Below, piece by piece: positions 1-6,442 of a DNA stretch of 6,442 nucleotides. Both the position numbers and the translations under genes were made by a program. Position 1 is the first letter of the stretch; each line of letters starts with the position of its first letter. This DNA is from Actinomycetes bacterium (GTDB taxonomy: Bacteria; Actinomycetota; Acidimicrobiia; UBA5794): assembly GCA_030598305.1 (NCBI GenBank), contig JAUVQC010000079.1:1-6442 (forward strand), read 5' to 3'. The notes under the pieces are model-generated. The model saw only the letters and a list, made by a program, of their open reading frames with translations, was not told the origin of the DNA and did no database searches.

Positions 1-2316
1 GGGATTGGAGAGCACCTTCTTCGGATCACGTGGAGATCGGTTCATCAGGTCAGGGTCGACGTCCTCGAGGATGATCACTATCACCGGCACCGCAGCGATC
101 AGGAAGTTGAGCCACAGAACCATGATGGGAGTCAACGCAACCCCGGAGGCAATATTGAAGATGCTTGCCGACAGGAACAGCAGCACCAACGAAAGCAACT
201 GGGACATCTGGTACCGGACGTAGAGCACGATCTTCTGATAGATGCTCCGACCCAACGCAACGGCGTGCACGAGCGTGCCGAAGTTGTCATCAGTCAGGAT
301 CATCTTGGCAGCCTGCTTTGTGACTTCGCTGCCACTCCCCATCGCGACGCCGATGTCAGCCTGCTTGAGAGCCGCCGCGTCGTTGACCGCGTCCCCTGTC
401 ATGGCAACGACGAGTCCCTCGCCCTGCATGAGTTGTACGAGCCTGAGCTTGTCTTCGGGAGCTACACGCCCGAAGACGTGAAGATTCGGCAAGCGCTCGA
501 TGACTTCCTCGTCGGAGAGATTGCGGAAGTCGACGCCGCTGATGGCACCCTCTCGCAAACCGAGGTCCTTCCCGATCGCAAGCGCAGTCGTCGCGTGGTC
601 CCCGGTGATCATCCGCACATCGATACCGGCATCTGCGGCAACGGCAACCGCCTCCTTCGCAGAGGGGCGGAGTGGATCGATGATCCCGAGGAGTGCACCG
701 AAGATCAGATTGTCCACCTGGGCCATTGGATCGGCCATCACCGCACCGAGATCTCCCTCGTCGATGAATCGGGCAGCGAAGGACAGGACTCGGAGACCCT
801 CACTCGCCATCCGCGTGTTGGCCGCCTCGATCTCCTCGCGAGCCGCTGCATCGATCGAAGTCACGGAGCCTTGTGGGCCAACCGCCTCGGTGCAACGTGC
901 AAGCACCACGTCAGGTGCTCCCTTCACGAGCATGACCGCACGAGTCTCACCGCTCACCGGTAGATGGTGAACAGTCGCCATGAACTTGTAGGCAGAGTCG
1001 AACGGAACCTCAGCCTCCCTCGGGTACGCTCGTCGTGTCTCGACGGCATCGACACCGAGCTTCGCTGCAAGTACCACAAGTGCAGCTTCCGTCGGATCTC
1101 CGATAACGGCACCGTCGTCACTGACGGTCGCATCGCTGTCGAGTGCAAGGCCGAACGCGAGCGCCGTGAGGTCCGGCTCATCGGCTCCCGCAACACCGAG
1201 AATCGAGCCGTGCTTGTCGTACCCGACACCATCAACGGTCAACCACTGCCGATTGGTGAACACAAGATGCACCATCATCTCGTTCATCGTCAGGGTTCCG
1301 GTCTTGTCGGTGTTGATCGCGCTGGTCGAACCAAGGGTCTCGACGTCCGTCAGGTTCTTCACCACGGCCTTTGCCTCAGCAAGTTGCTTCGAGCCGTATG
1401 CAAGCATGGCCTGGACGAACGTCGGAAGGCCTGTCGGAATCGCCGAGATCGCCATGGCGGTACCCAGCAGGAGCAACTCGCTCGTCTCGAGGCCCCTCGC
1501 CAGACCGATGACGATGATCACTGCAACCGCACCCCACGCGATCGCACCGAGGATCTTGGTGAGGGAATCCAGCTCCCGTTGGAGCGGTGAGCGTTTGCGC
1601 TGGACAGATTCCAACATTGCAGCGATCTGCCCCATCTGGGTCGCCATGCCTGTAGCCGTTACGACCATGGTTCCCGAGCCACGGGTCACCGAGGTGTTCT
1701 GGTAGAGCATGCACAACCGGTCACCGAGGCCGATGTCCTCATCGGGCAACGGAATCGCATCCTTGGCTATCGGTTGGCTCTCTCCCGTGAGTGCGGCCTC
1801 CTGCGCCTCGAGGGTCGCCGACCGGAGGATTCGACCATCGGCTGGGACGATGTCACCCGCCTCTACGCGCACGATGTCCCCTGGCACGAGCTCTGTTGCA
1901 GCATGCAGTTCGAGTACCCCGCCGCGCATGACGCGCGCTTGGGGAATCTGGAGTTGGGCCAATGCGTCGACGGCAGCTTGAGCGGCGAGCTCCTGGCGTG
2001 TTCCCATGACGACATTGAGCAGCACGAGCCCCGCAACGAGGATCCCGGTCGAAATCTCTCCGAGGAGGAGGCTGACGGTGGCAACGATGAGGAGCATCAG
2101 GTTCATCGGATCAACGACCTGGACGAGCGCGATCTTCAGCCGAGAAGGCGGAGCTTCTGCGTGGAGTTCATTCGGACCGAACTGTGCAAGCCTGTTCGCG
2201 GCCTCGGATGCTGAGATCCCGTTCGCCTCGTCGCTCGACAATCGGGAGACCACGGCGTCGGGCTCGAGTGCATACCAACGTAAGTCCTGGGACACGGATG
2301 CTTCGAATGTTTGCAT
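1..2316 (-). CDS. P-type (P2-like) cation-transporting ATPase with non-canonical transport site, C-terminus off the window
   Basis: Membrane ion pump driven by an aspartyl-phosphate cycle. The frame is open for 772 codons from ATG at 2316 to the left edge. An in-frame TAG lies just upstream (2326-2328), so this is the first possible start, with a weak SD-like GGTAGAG 7 nt before it. Visible parts in order: cation-ATPase N-terminal domain (about 10-52, ending GPNEL); M1/M2 (about 62-105); actuator domain with TGES at 177-180; M3/M4 ending in PTGLP (294-298); phosphorylation motif DKTGT with Asp337; nucleotide domain with GDPTE (406-410) and KGAPD (465-469); TGDH loop; TGDAVNDAAAL (640-650); M5 from about 699; M6 with Asn737. 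Relatives run about 850-900 residues, so roughly M7-M10 are outside. Catalytic residues look intact, but M4, M5 and M6 lack the usual Ca2+/Na+ ligands, so the substrate cannot be named. It follows the cotransporter gene by 53 nt and is probably co-transcribed with it. The family call is firm; the ion is unknown. Confidence 0.93.
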   Translation of the reverse strand, partial: MQTFEASVSQDLRWYALEPDAVVSRLSSDEANGISASEAANRLAQFGPNELHAEAPPSRLKIALVQVVDPMNLMLLIVATVSLLLGEISTGILVAGLVLLNVVMGTRQELAAQAAVDALAQLQIPQARVMRGGVLELHAATELVPGDIVRVEAGDIVPADGRILRSATLEAQEAALTGESQPIAKDAIPLPDEDIGLGDRLCMLYQNTSVTRGSGTMVVTATGMATQMGQIAAMLESVQRKRSPLQRELDSLTKILGAIAWGAVAVIIVIGLARGLETSELLLLGTAMAISAIPTGLPTFVQAMLAYGSKQLAEAKAVVKNLTDVETLGSTSAINTDKTGTLTMNEMMVHLVFTNRQWLTVDGVGYDKHGSILGVAGADEPDLTALAFGLALDSDATVSDDGAVIGDPTEAALVVLAAKLGVDAVETRRAYPREAEVPFDSAYKFMATVHHLPVSGETRAVMLVKGAPDVVLARCTEAVGPQGSVTSIDAAAREEIEAANTRMASEGLRVLSFAARFIDEGDLGAVMADPMAQVDNLIFGALLGIIDPLRPSAKEAVAVAADAGIDVRMITGDHATTALAIGKDLGLREGAISGVDFRNLSDEEVIERLPNLHVFGRVAPEDKLRLVQLMQGEGLVVAMTGDAVNDAAALKQADIGVAMGSGSEVTKQAAKMILTDDNFGTLVHAVALGRSIYQKIVLYVRYQMSQLLSLVLLFLSASIFNIASGVALTPIMVLWLNFLIAAVPVIVIILEDVDPDLMNRSPRDPKKVLSNP

Positions 2317-2323
2317 ATGGGCA

Positions 2324-2330
2324 CTCTACC
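2324..2330 (-). promoter_or_regulatory. Weak ribosome binding site of the P-type ATPase gene
   Basis: The minus strand reads GGTAGAG, seven bases before the ATG at 2316. It is only a partial match to AGGAGG. It supports this ATG mainly because an in-frame TAG, which overlaps the motif, rules out any longer reading. Confidence 0.4.
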
Positions 2331-2369
2331 GGCAGTCGAACTTCCCAGGCGAAGCTGACTCCGCATGTA

Positions 2370-4619
2370 TCAGACGTTGTGAACCGAATGCTCTTCCGCC
2401 GTGTCGCCGAGCAACTGCCCACGGAACTCGCCTGCATTTCGCACGAACAGCACTGTTGGGAGTCCGTCGAGCATTGCGTTCATCCTCTCGGCATAGTCGT
2501 GCTCCTCACCCGGCTCGTTTCCTCTGAGACCGAGCAGGACGACGTCGGCGTGGGCTGAACCCTGGTGGATGACCTCTTGCACGGTCACTTCCTCTGGCTT
2601 CAGGATGACATTGATCGTGGCATCGATGCGAGCCGCTTCGGTCAGCTGGACGAGCAACTGACGGTTCTGTTCATAGACCATCTCGTTCGTCGCGATGCTG
2701 TTGATCTGGATCTCCGCATCGCGCCACGCAGGGTTCAGTGACAACAGGTGGGCGAACAACACCAACATGTCGCCGTTCTGCTTGAGGCCTCCCCACCACA
2801 CGTGGATCTTTCGTCGGCCCTCATTCCAGTCACGCGGCACCACTCGCCCAATGACCGCTGACTTCTCGAGGAGCGCGAGTTGCTCGATGATCCGCAGCGT
2901 CGCGGCCTGACGGTCCGTCTTCTCACTCCAGCCGAACATCACCGTATTCGAATCGATGCCTGCGATTCCGTTGGACTGTGCAACGGACACCGCACCAGCC
3001 TCGAACGTGTCGACGATGTCGACTTCTGGAAAACCGACGATACCGAGCGTCTCAAGCTCATCGGCGAGCTTGCCCATCTCAACGTCGCGTTGGCCCTTGA
3101 GGCCGCCGATCGAACCGGTCAGCAGCATCGCAACCGTCAGGATCCCGCGATCCTGGACCAGCCACCCTGCGAAACGCGCCAGGTCGGGTCTTCGCCGAAC
3201 ATCGCCAGCGAAGAGAAGGATGTTCGGCCGCCAGTTCCGGGGATCTGCTGGCATGTTCTTAAGCCGGACAACCGTGGTCCGCACAAGGGACATCAGCGCT
3301 CCCCGCCTCAGGTCTCCCCACGGTGCGTTCATGGCCCGACGTCGCATGACTACGTAGACACCGGCCTCAAACATGACCGCGATGATGAGTGCGATCGGGT
3401 TGATCAGGAACATCACATAGAAACATGCGAGGGCGGCCGCTATCGAAACCCACCATGGGATTCGGAGTGTTGGACGATACGACGGATCACCACTGAGTTG
3501 TTCGAGGCCAGCGACGAGGTTGACAGTGCCGTACGTCGTGAGGAAGAACATCGTGAGCAACGGCGCGATCGTGTCGAGGTCACCGAGCACCACGGCGACC
3601 AGGGCGAGGCCGACGCTCACGAGAAGCGGAAGACCAGGTCCATCGATCCAGGTGTATCGAGTGCGGAGGGCCGAAGGGAGCACGCGGTCGTCGACCATTG
3701 CTTCAAGGGTTCGCGGGGCCGCAAGGATGCTCCCCACCGCCGAGGCAAAGATTGCACCCCAAAGGCCAATGAGGACCAGTGGCGCGAGCGATCCTGCGAT
3801 ATCGAACCAGATGAGATTGTTCGTGACCAGTTCCTCAGATGTCGCGGACGCCGCAAGGATGATCGGGACCACGAGATACACGACGAAACCGGTGAGGACT
3901 GCAGCGATGCTGCCGAGCGGTATCGCGCGACTCGGTTTCGCGAGGTCCCCCGAGAGACTGACGCCCGCCATGATGCCGGTGACCGCTGGAAAGAAGACCG
4001 CGAATACCACCCAGAAGTCTGCACCGGCCCCGGTGTCGCCAAGCGAGATGGCGCCGCCGCTGCCACCGGCGGCTCCGATCAGCAGCGCGACAAGTGAAAC
4101 AACTATTGCGGCCATGATCGGGAGTTGCAACCGGAGTGCCACTCCTGCGCCGCGGGCGGCCAGGAGTGCCACAGCAAGGATCGTGAGCGCCGCGATCGGG
4201 CGCTCTGGGGCACCTGACCACACGAACCCGACGCTCTCGGCAAGACCGAACGCGTACAGGGTCACCGAGAAGGTCATTGCGAGGTACAGCGGAATGCCGA
4301 TTGCTGCTCCTACCTCGATGCCGAGGCTGCGGGAGATGATGTAGTACGCCCCGCCCTTCCCGACCCGCATGTTCGTCGCAACAGCCGAGATCGAGAGGGC
4401 GGAGGCAAGGGTCACGACGTGAGCGATAACCACGATCGCCAAGGCCTGCAACAATCCGACACTTCCAACGACCCATCCGGTCCTGAGATAGAGGATCACA
4501 CCGAGGATCGTCAGGATCGATGGTGTGAACACACCGATGAAGGCACCAAGCTTCCGCTGGTTGCCACCACCACCGAGGCTCGCTTTGACCGAGCTCCAGA
4601 TAGCTGGGGAATCTGTCAC
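2370..4619 (-). CDS. Cation-chloride cotransporter family protein (SLC12-like, APC superfamily) with full C-terminal domain
   Basis: Predicted inner-membrane symporter moving K+ and/or Na+ together with Cl-. Numbering below is from the upstream TTG at 4637. About 12 hydrophobic segments fill residues 31-432. TM1 reads GVFTPSILTILGVILYLR, close to eukaryotic KCC/NKCC proteins. TM3 carries GGAYYIISRSLG (95-106), whose tyrosine corresponds to the K+-contacting Tyr of KCC/NKCC. TM6 carries VTGIMAG and SGDL (219-232). TM8 ends in AAPRTLEAMVDD. The soluble domain (about 450-735) matches the SLC12 C-terminal domain: RPNILLFAG, NTVMFGW (564-570), IHVWW (611-615) and GLPTVLFVR near the end. I prefer GTG at 4619 (749 residues) because an AGGA lies 9 nt before it; TTG at 4637 (755 residues) has no SD. 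The ATPase gene follows 53 nt downstream. At the TM8 Na+ position of NKCC it has Ala-Ser rather than Ser-Ser, so Na+ dependence is undecided. The family call is strong; the exact ions are inferred. Confidence 0.9.
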   Translation of the reverse strand: MTDSPAIWSSVKASLGGGGNQRKLGAFIGVFTPSILTILGVILYLRTGWVVGSVGLLQALAIVVIAHVVTLASALSISAVATNMRVGKGGAYYIISRSLGIEVGAAIGIPLYLAMTFSVTLYAFGLAESVGFVWSGAPERPIAALTILAVALLAARGAGVALRLQLPIMAAIVVSLVALLIGAAGGSGGAISLGDTGAGADFWVVFAVFFPAVTGIMAGVSLSGDLAKPSRAIPLGSIAAVLTGFVVYLVVPIILAASATSEELVTNNLIWFDIAGSLAPLVLIGLWGAIFASAVGSILAAPRTLEAMVDDRVLPSALRTRYTWIDGPGLPLLVSVGLALVAVVLGDLDTIAPLLTMFFLTTYGTVNLVAGLEQLSGDPSYRPTLRIPWWVSIAAALACFYVMFLINPIALIIAVMFEAGVYVVMRRRAMNAPWGDLRRGALMSLVRTTVVRLKNMPADPRNWRPNILLFAGDVRRRPDLARFAGWLVQDRGILTVAMLLTGSIGGLKGQRDVEMGKLADELETLGIVGFPEVDIVDTFEAGAVSVAQSNGIAGIDSNTVMFGWSEKTDRQAATLRIIEQLALLEKSAVIGRVVPRDWNEGRRKIHVWWGGLKQNGDMLVLFAHLLSLNPAWRDAEIQINSIATNEMVYEQNRQLLVQLTEAARIDATINVILKPEEVTVQEVIHQGSAHADVVLLGLRGNEPGEEHDYAERMNAMLDGLPTVLFVRNAGEFRGQLLGDTAEEHSVHNV

Positions 4620-4757
4620 GATCGTTATTCCTACCAATGCGAACAGGGTGCTTGTGGATCAGATGTCACGCTACACGATGCCACAGTTCTGCACTGGCTG
4701 GTGGTGTCGCATCTGCGAGCCCTGCTGTCGAATGCCCGACTTATGAACATCCAATGG
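4620..4757 (-). other. Longest spacer of the window, between the DUF3105 and cotransporter genes
   Basis: About 138 nt without a recognisable gene. The only structure seen is a short inverted repeat (TCGCATCTGCGA, 4707-4718) with too small a loop and no T-run. I find no convincing terminator. A TTGACC at 4761-4756 has no good -10 at the right distance. If the four genes are two transcription units, this is the most likely place for the downstream promoter. Confidence 0.4.
4629..4635 (-). promoter_or_regulatory. Probable ribosome binding site deciding the GTG start of the cotransporter gene
   Basis: The minus strand reads GGTAGGA, with the AGGA core ending 9 nt before GTG at 4619. The alternative TTG at 4637 sits upstream of this site and has no purine-rich stretch before it. 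No in-frame ATG exists before the stop at 4659-4661. The site therefore favours GTG 4619 and removes six residues from the longest reading. Confidence 0.5.
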
Positions 4758-5387
4758 TCAATACGTACAGCTGAAACTCTCGGGTCCGCGATTGCGATAT
4801 GTCTCGATGAATTGCTCCAGCTCAGGATCCGCACCATCGTATGCCTTGAGGCGATTCCAAGCGGTCGCGACCACCGGTTGGCTCAACTGTGCATTGGGAG
4901 ACAGAATCACACGATCATTGAACCGATTCACGACTCCTTCGAGCGCCGATATCTCCTCGGTCGCCAGAGCGGGCTGATACCAGATCACCACAGAACCGTG
5001 CTCAAGGGAGTGCACGGCGAATTCGGCGGGCACCTGCTGTGTGAAGGCACCACAGCGTGCGGAACTCGCAGCGTGTGTACCGCTCGTAGGCGTCGCCGTT
5101 CCATAGGCAACCGTCTCGCCCGAGGGGACATGGTCGCGGCCCTCGTAGTCCTGCTTCGAAACGCCGGGAAGTTCTTCAAGTGTCGCCTTGTCAACGATGA
5201 CGAACCCAATTGCCCCGAAAACTGCCACCGCGGCGAGGACGGAGAGACCGATCCTTGTTCGCCGCTTGCGGATCGCAACCTGCTTGGCCCTGGCTTCAGC
5301 AGCCTGGCGTTCCGCTCGTCGGGCCCGCTTCTCGGCTTGCTTTGCCTTATCGACCGGTGACCCTACGGACTGCTTCTTCTTTGCCAT
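4758..5387 (-). CDS. DUF3105 domain protein, single-pass membrane anchored
   Basis: A 209-residue protein of unknown function. Residues 1-45 are very rich in Lys, Arg, Ala and Glu and probably form a charged helix in the cytoplasm. Residues 46-65 are a hydrophobic membrane segment, with positive charges before it indicating N-in topology, so the rest should lie outside the membrane. The outer part has the DUF3105 hallmarks: PTSGTH (100-105), a Cys in ARCGAF (Cys112) and VHSLEHG (125-131), followed by an acidic helical tail ending near Cys207. The two cysteines could form a disulfide, and the conserved His/Glu residues could bind a metal; both are guesses. The ATG at 5387 has an excellent SD 8 nt upstream. 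It lies 74 nt after the maturase stop and about 138 nt before the cotransporter start, all in one direction. It contains no Cys/Ser-x-Pro/Ala-x-Arg sulfatase motif, so nothing marks it as a maturase substrate. The domain call is firm; the role is unknown. Confidence 0.88.
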   Translation of the reverse strand: MAKKKQSVGSPVDKAKQAEKRARRAERQAAEARAKQVAIRKRRTRIGLSVLAAVAVFGAIGFVIVDKATLEELPGVSKQDYEGRDHVPSGETVAYGTATPTSGTHAASSARCGAFTQQVPAEFAVHSLEHGSVVIWYQPALATEEISALEGVVNRFNDRVILSPNAQLSQPVVATAWNRLKAYDGADPELEQFIETYRNRGPESFSCTY

Positions 5388-5395
5388 GACGCCGC

Positions 5396-5402
5396 TCCTC
5401 CC
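5396..5402 (-). promoter_or_regulatory. Strong ribosome binding site of the DUF3105 gene
   Basis: The minus strand reads GGGAGGA, eight bases before the ATG at 5387. This is a near-perfect Shine-Dalgarno, clearly stronger than those of the two transporter genes downstream. It fixes the start codon. Confidence 0.75.
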
Positions 5403-5405
5403 ACC

Positions 5406-5421
5406 TGCACCGCACGGTGCA
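5406..5421. repeat. Perfect 7+7 inverted repeat just upstream of the DUF3105 ribosome binding site
   Basis: TGCACCG, then 2 bases, then its exact reverse complement. In RNA this could form a 6-bp stem with a 4-base loop, ending three bases before the SD at 5402. No U-run follows, so it is not a classical terminator. It could be a translational control hairpin, an operator or chance. Confidence 0.4.
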
Positions 5422-5431
5422 CATGGCCAAC

Positions 5432-5441
5432 AACGGCCGTT
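5432..5441. repeat. 10-bp perfect palindrome AACGGCCGTT in the maturase-DUF3105 spacer
   Basis: A ten-base palindrome lies 10 bases from the 5406-5421 inverted repeat. A second pairing is possible in the same place: GGCC at 5425-5428 with GGCC at 5435-5438 around a 6-base loop. It may be a dimeric regulator site or mRNA structure. The spacer is GC-rich, so chance is possible. Confidence 0.3.
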
Positions 5442-5461
5442 CGGACAGCCCTATTCCGCCT

Positions 5462-6442
5462 TCAGTTCCAGTCCGAGTCGTCTGGCGCGGCGGTCGCGAG
5501 AATGGCTGTGGCCTCCGAGGGTGCCCGCCCGGCGTGTAGGAGTGATGACATGAGTCGCATCGGCTTGTCGATGTGGTTGAAGAACAATTTGTAGCTGGCA
5601 CACAGATAGTTGAGGCCTTCCTCGCCATCGGGCGTGTTCGTGAACCGGTTCCTGGGACACCCACCGTGACAGGCAAACCTGACCTCGCAATCCAGGCAGT
5701 ACTGGGGAAGTGTGTTCCTCTTTGCCTCACCAAACGCTCGCTGCTGGTCCGAGGCTACGAGTTCACCAAGCGGCGTGTCGGTGATGTTGCCAAGGAGGAA
5801 GTCGGGCTCAACGTAGTGATCGCACGAGTAGAGGTCACCGTTGTGCTCCAAGGCCAGGGCCAGTCCACACGTCTCTGAGAAGATACACAGGCCAGGTGGC
5901 TCACCGTGCCAGTTCGCCAACGCGACATCGAACATCTGAACGTACATCTCCCCAACGTCGGCCTTGATCCACTCGTCAAAAACCTCGTTGAGGAATGTTC
6001 CGTACGCTTCCGAGCCCACACTGCGATCGGTGACGTGACTCCCCGCCTGGACGTACAACGGCCTGCTCTCCCTGTTGGACGTACTCCACCCGATGTTCGC
6101 AAGCGGTAGCAACGTTTCTGTCGTTCGTTCGACGATCGGGATGAACTGGATGAACTGCACTCCCATGTCGTCCCGAAAGAATCGATATATGTCCACTGGA
6201 TGGTCCTGGTTCCCTGCATGGACCGTGCACAGTACGTTGACATCGACATCGGCGGCCTTAAGGCGTGCGTAGCCGACCATCACACGATCAAATGAGCCCT
6301 CCCCACGCTTGTCGACCCGATACTTGTCGTGCAACTCCCGTGGTCCATCGACCGACAATCCAACAAGGAAGTTGTTCTCCTTGAAGAACGCTGCCCACCG
6401 TTCGTCGATGAGTACGCCGTTGGTCTGAATCGAGTAGCTGAC
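5462..6442 (-). CDS. Radical SAM/SPASM enzyme, anaerobic sulfatase-maturase type, N-terminus off the window
   Basis: Anaerobic sulfatase maturases oxidise a Cys or Ser of a sulfatase to the catalytic formylglycine without O2, using S-adenosylmethionine and three Fe-S clusters. The frame is open from the right edge to TGA at 5462-5464 (326 residues seen, no start inside). Numbering from the edge, QTNG (6-9) and LVGLSVDGPRELHDKYR (26-42) are typical of the barrel strands of this family. The C-terminal SPASM domain has all eight expected cysteines: 186, 192 and 207 (C-x5-C-x14-C), then 249, 252, 258, 262 and 281 (C-x2-C-x5-C-x3-C-x18-C). This spacing nearly matches the Clostridium perfringens enzyme. 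The Asp after Cys207, in SCDHYVEP, corresponds to the proposed catalytic base there. If colinear with that enzyme, about 70 residues including the CxxxCxxC cluster lie outside the window. No sulfatase is visible. It could instead act on another peptide, but the family match is close. The DUF3105 gene follows after 74 nt. Confidence 0.9.
   Translation of the reverse strand, partial: VSYSIQTNGVLIDERWAAFFKENNFLVGLSVDGPRELHDKYRVDKRGEGSFDRVMVGYARLKAADVDVNVLCTVHAGNQDHPVDIYRFFRDDMGVQFIQFIPIVERTTETLLPLANIGWSTSNRESRPLYVQAGSHVTDRSVGSEAYGTFLNEVFDEWIKADVGEMYVQMFDVALANWHGEPPGLCIFSETCGLALALEHNGDLYSCDHYVEPDFLLGNITDTPLGELVASDQQRAFGEAKRNTLPQYCLDCEVRFACHGGCPRNRFTNTPDGEEGLNYLCASYKLFFNHIDKPMRLMSSLLHAGRAPSEATAILATAAPDDSDWN

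Noticed and set aside
265..1590. Plus-strand open frames 265-963 and 964-1590 opposite the ATPase gene
   Set aside because: The opposite strand encodes a continuous P-type ATPase with all motifs. The plus-strand translations are low-complexity shadows with no recognisable family.
1..2316. Possible frameshift or pseudogene in the ATPase, suggested by the altered motifs
   Set aside because: The frame reads cleanly through all 772 codons with every catalytic motif in order. The changes are substitutions at specific sites, not breaks.
2880..4097. Long open frame on the plus strand (405 codons) opposite the cotransporter gene
   Set aside because: It is antisense to a clear membrane-protein gene. 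Its translation is full of charged residues, His and Arg, and shows no domain or hydrophobic pattern. It is explained by the codon bias of the minus-strand gene.
4707..4718. Inverted repeat TCGCATCTGCGA as a terminator between the DUF3105 and cotransporter genes
   Set aside because: The stem is only 4-5 bp with a 2-4 base loop, and no T-run follows on the minus strand.
4756..4761. TTGACC (minus strand) as a -35 box of a promoter for the cotransporter gene
   Set aside because: No credible -10 lies 16-18 bases downstream, and it overlaps the DUF3105 stop codon. Treated as chance.
4419..5360. Plus-strand open frame of 313 codons spanning the DUF3105 gene and the start of the cotransporter gene
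   Set aside because: It crosses two minus-strand genes and their spacer, has no SD and matches no known family.
4758..5387. DUF3105 protein as the substrate of the maturase
   Set aside because: No Cys/Ser-x-Pro/Ala-x-Arg motif is present in its sequence, so there is no direct support.

Overview
All four recognisable genes lie on the minus strand, so the window reads right to left. In transcription order they are: (1) the C-terminal part of a radical SAM/SPASM enzyme of the anaerobic sulfatase-maturase type (6442 down to 5462, N-terminus beyond the right edge); (2) a small single-pass membrane protein with a DUF3105 domain (5387-4758); (3) a bacterial member of the cation-chloride cotransporter family, SLC12-like (4619-2370); (4) a P-type (P2-like) cation ATPase (2316 down to 1, C-terminus beyond the left edge). 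The spacers are about 74, 138 and 53 nt. No convincing terminator is visible in them, so the four genes may be one transcription unit, or two units split at the 4620-4757 spacer.

The DNA is moderately GC-rich (roughly 55-60% by eye). The DUF3105 protein, the frequent GTC/CTC/GCG codons and the non-ATG start point to a high-GC Gram-positive type of bacterium, such as an uncultured actinobacterial lineage. This is inference and weakly supported. The anaerobic sulfatase maturase fits an organism that makes formylglycine sulfatases without needing oxygen, although no sulfatase is in view.

The left two thirds look like an ion-homeostasis pair: an ion/chloride symporter followed 53 nt later by a primary ion pump. 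The pump is the most unusual item. Its ATP chemistry looks intact (TGES, DKTGT, KGAPD, TGDH, and both aspartates of the TGDxxND loop). However, the side chains that bind cations in calcium-pump relatives are replaced in M4 (PTGLP for PEGLP), M5 (leucines) and M6 (Asn-x-x-Ile-Ala for Asn-x-x-Thr-Asp), and the hinge motif reads TGDAVNDAAAL. What it transports, and whether it cooperates with the symporter, is open.

The right third couples the maturase to the DUF3105 protein. The spacer between them carries a strong Shine-Dalgarno and two adjacent inverted repeats. I see no RNA genes, mobile elements, CRISPR arrays or long repeats. No stretch longer than about 140 bases lacks a gene.
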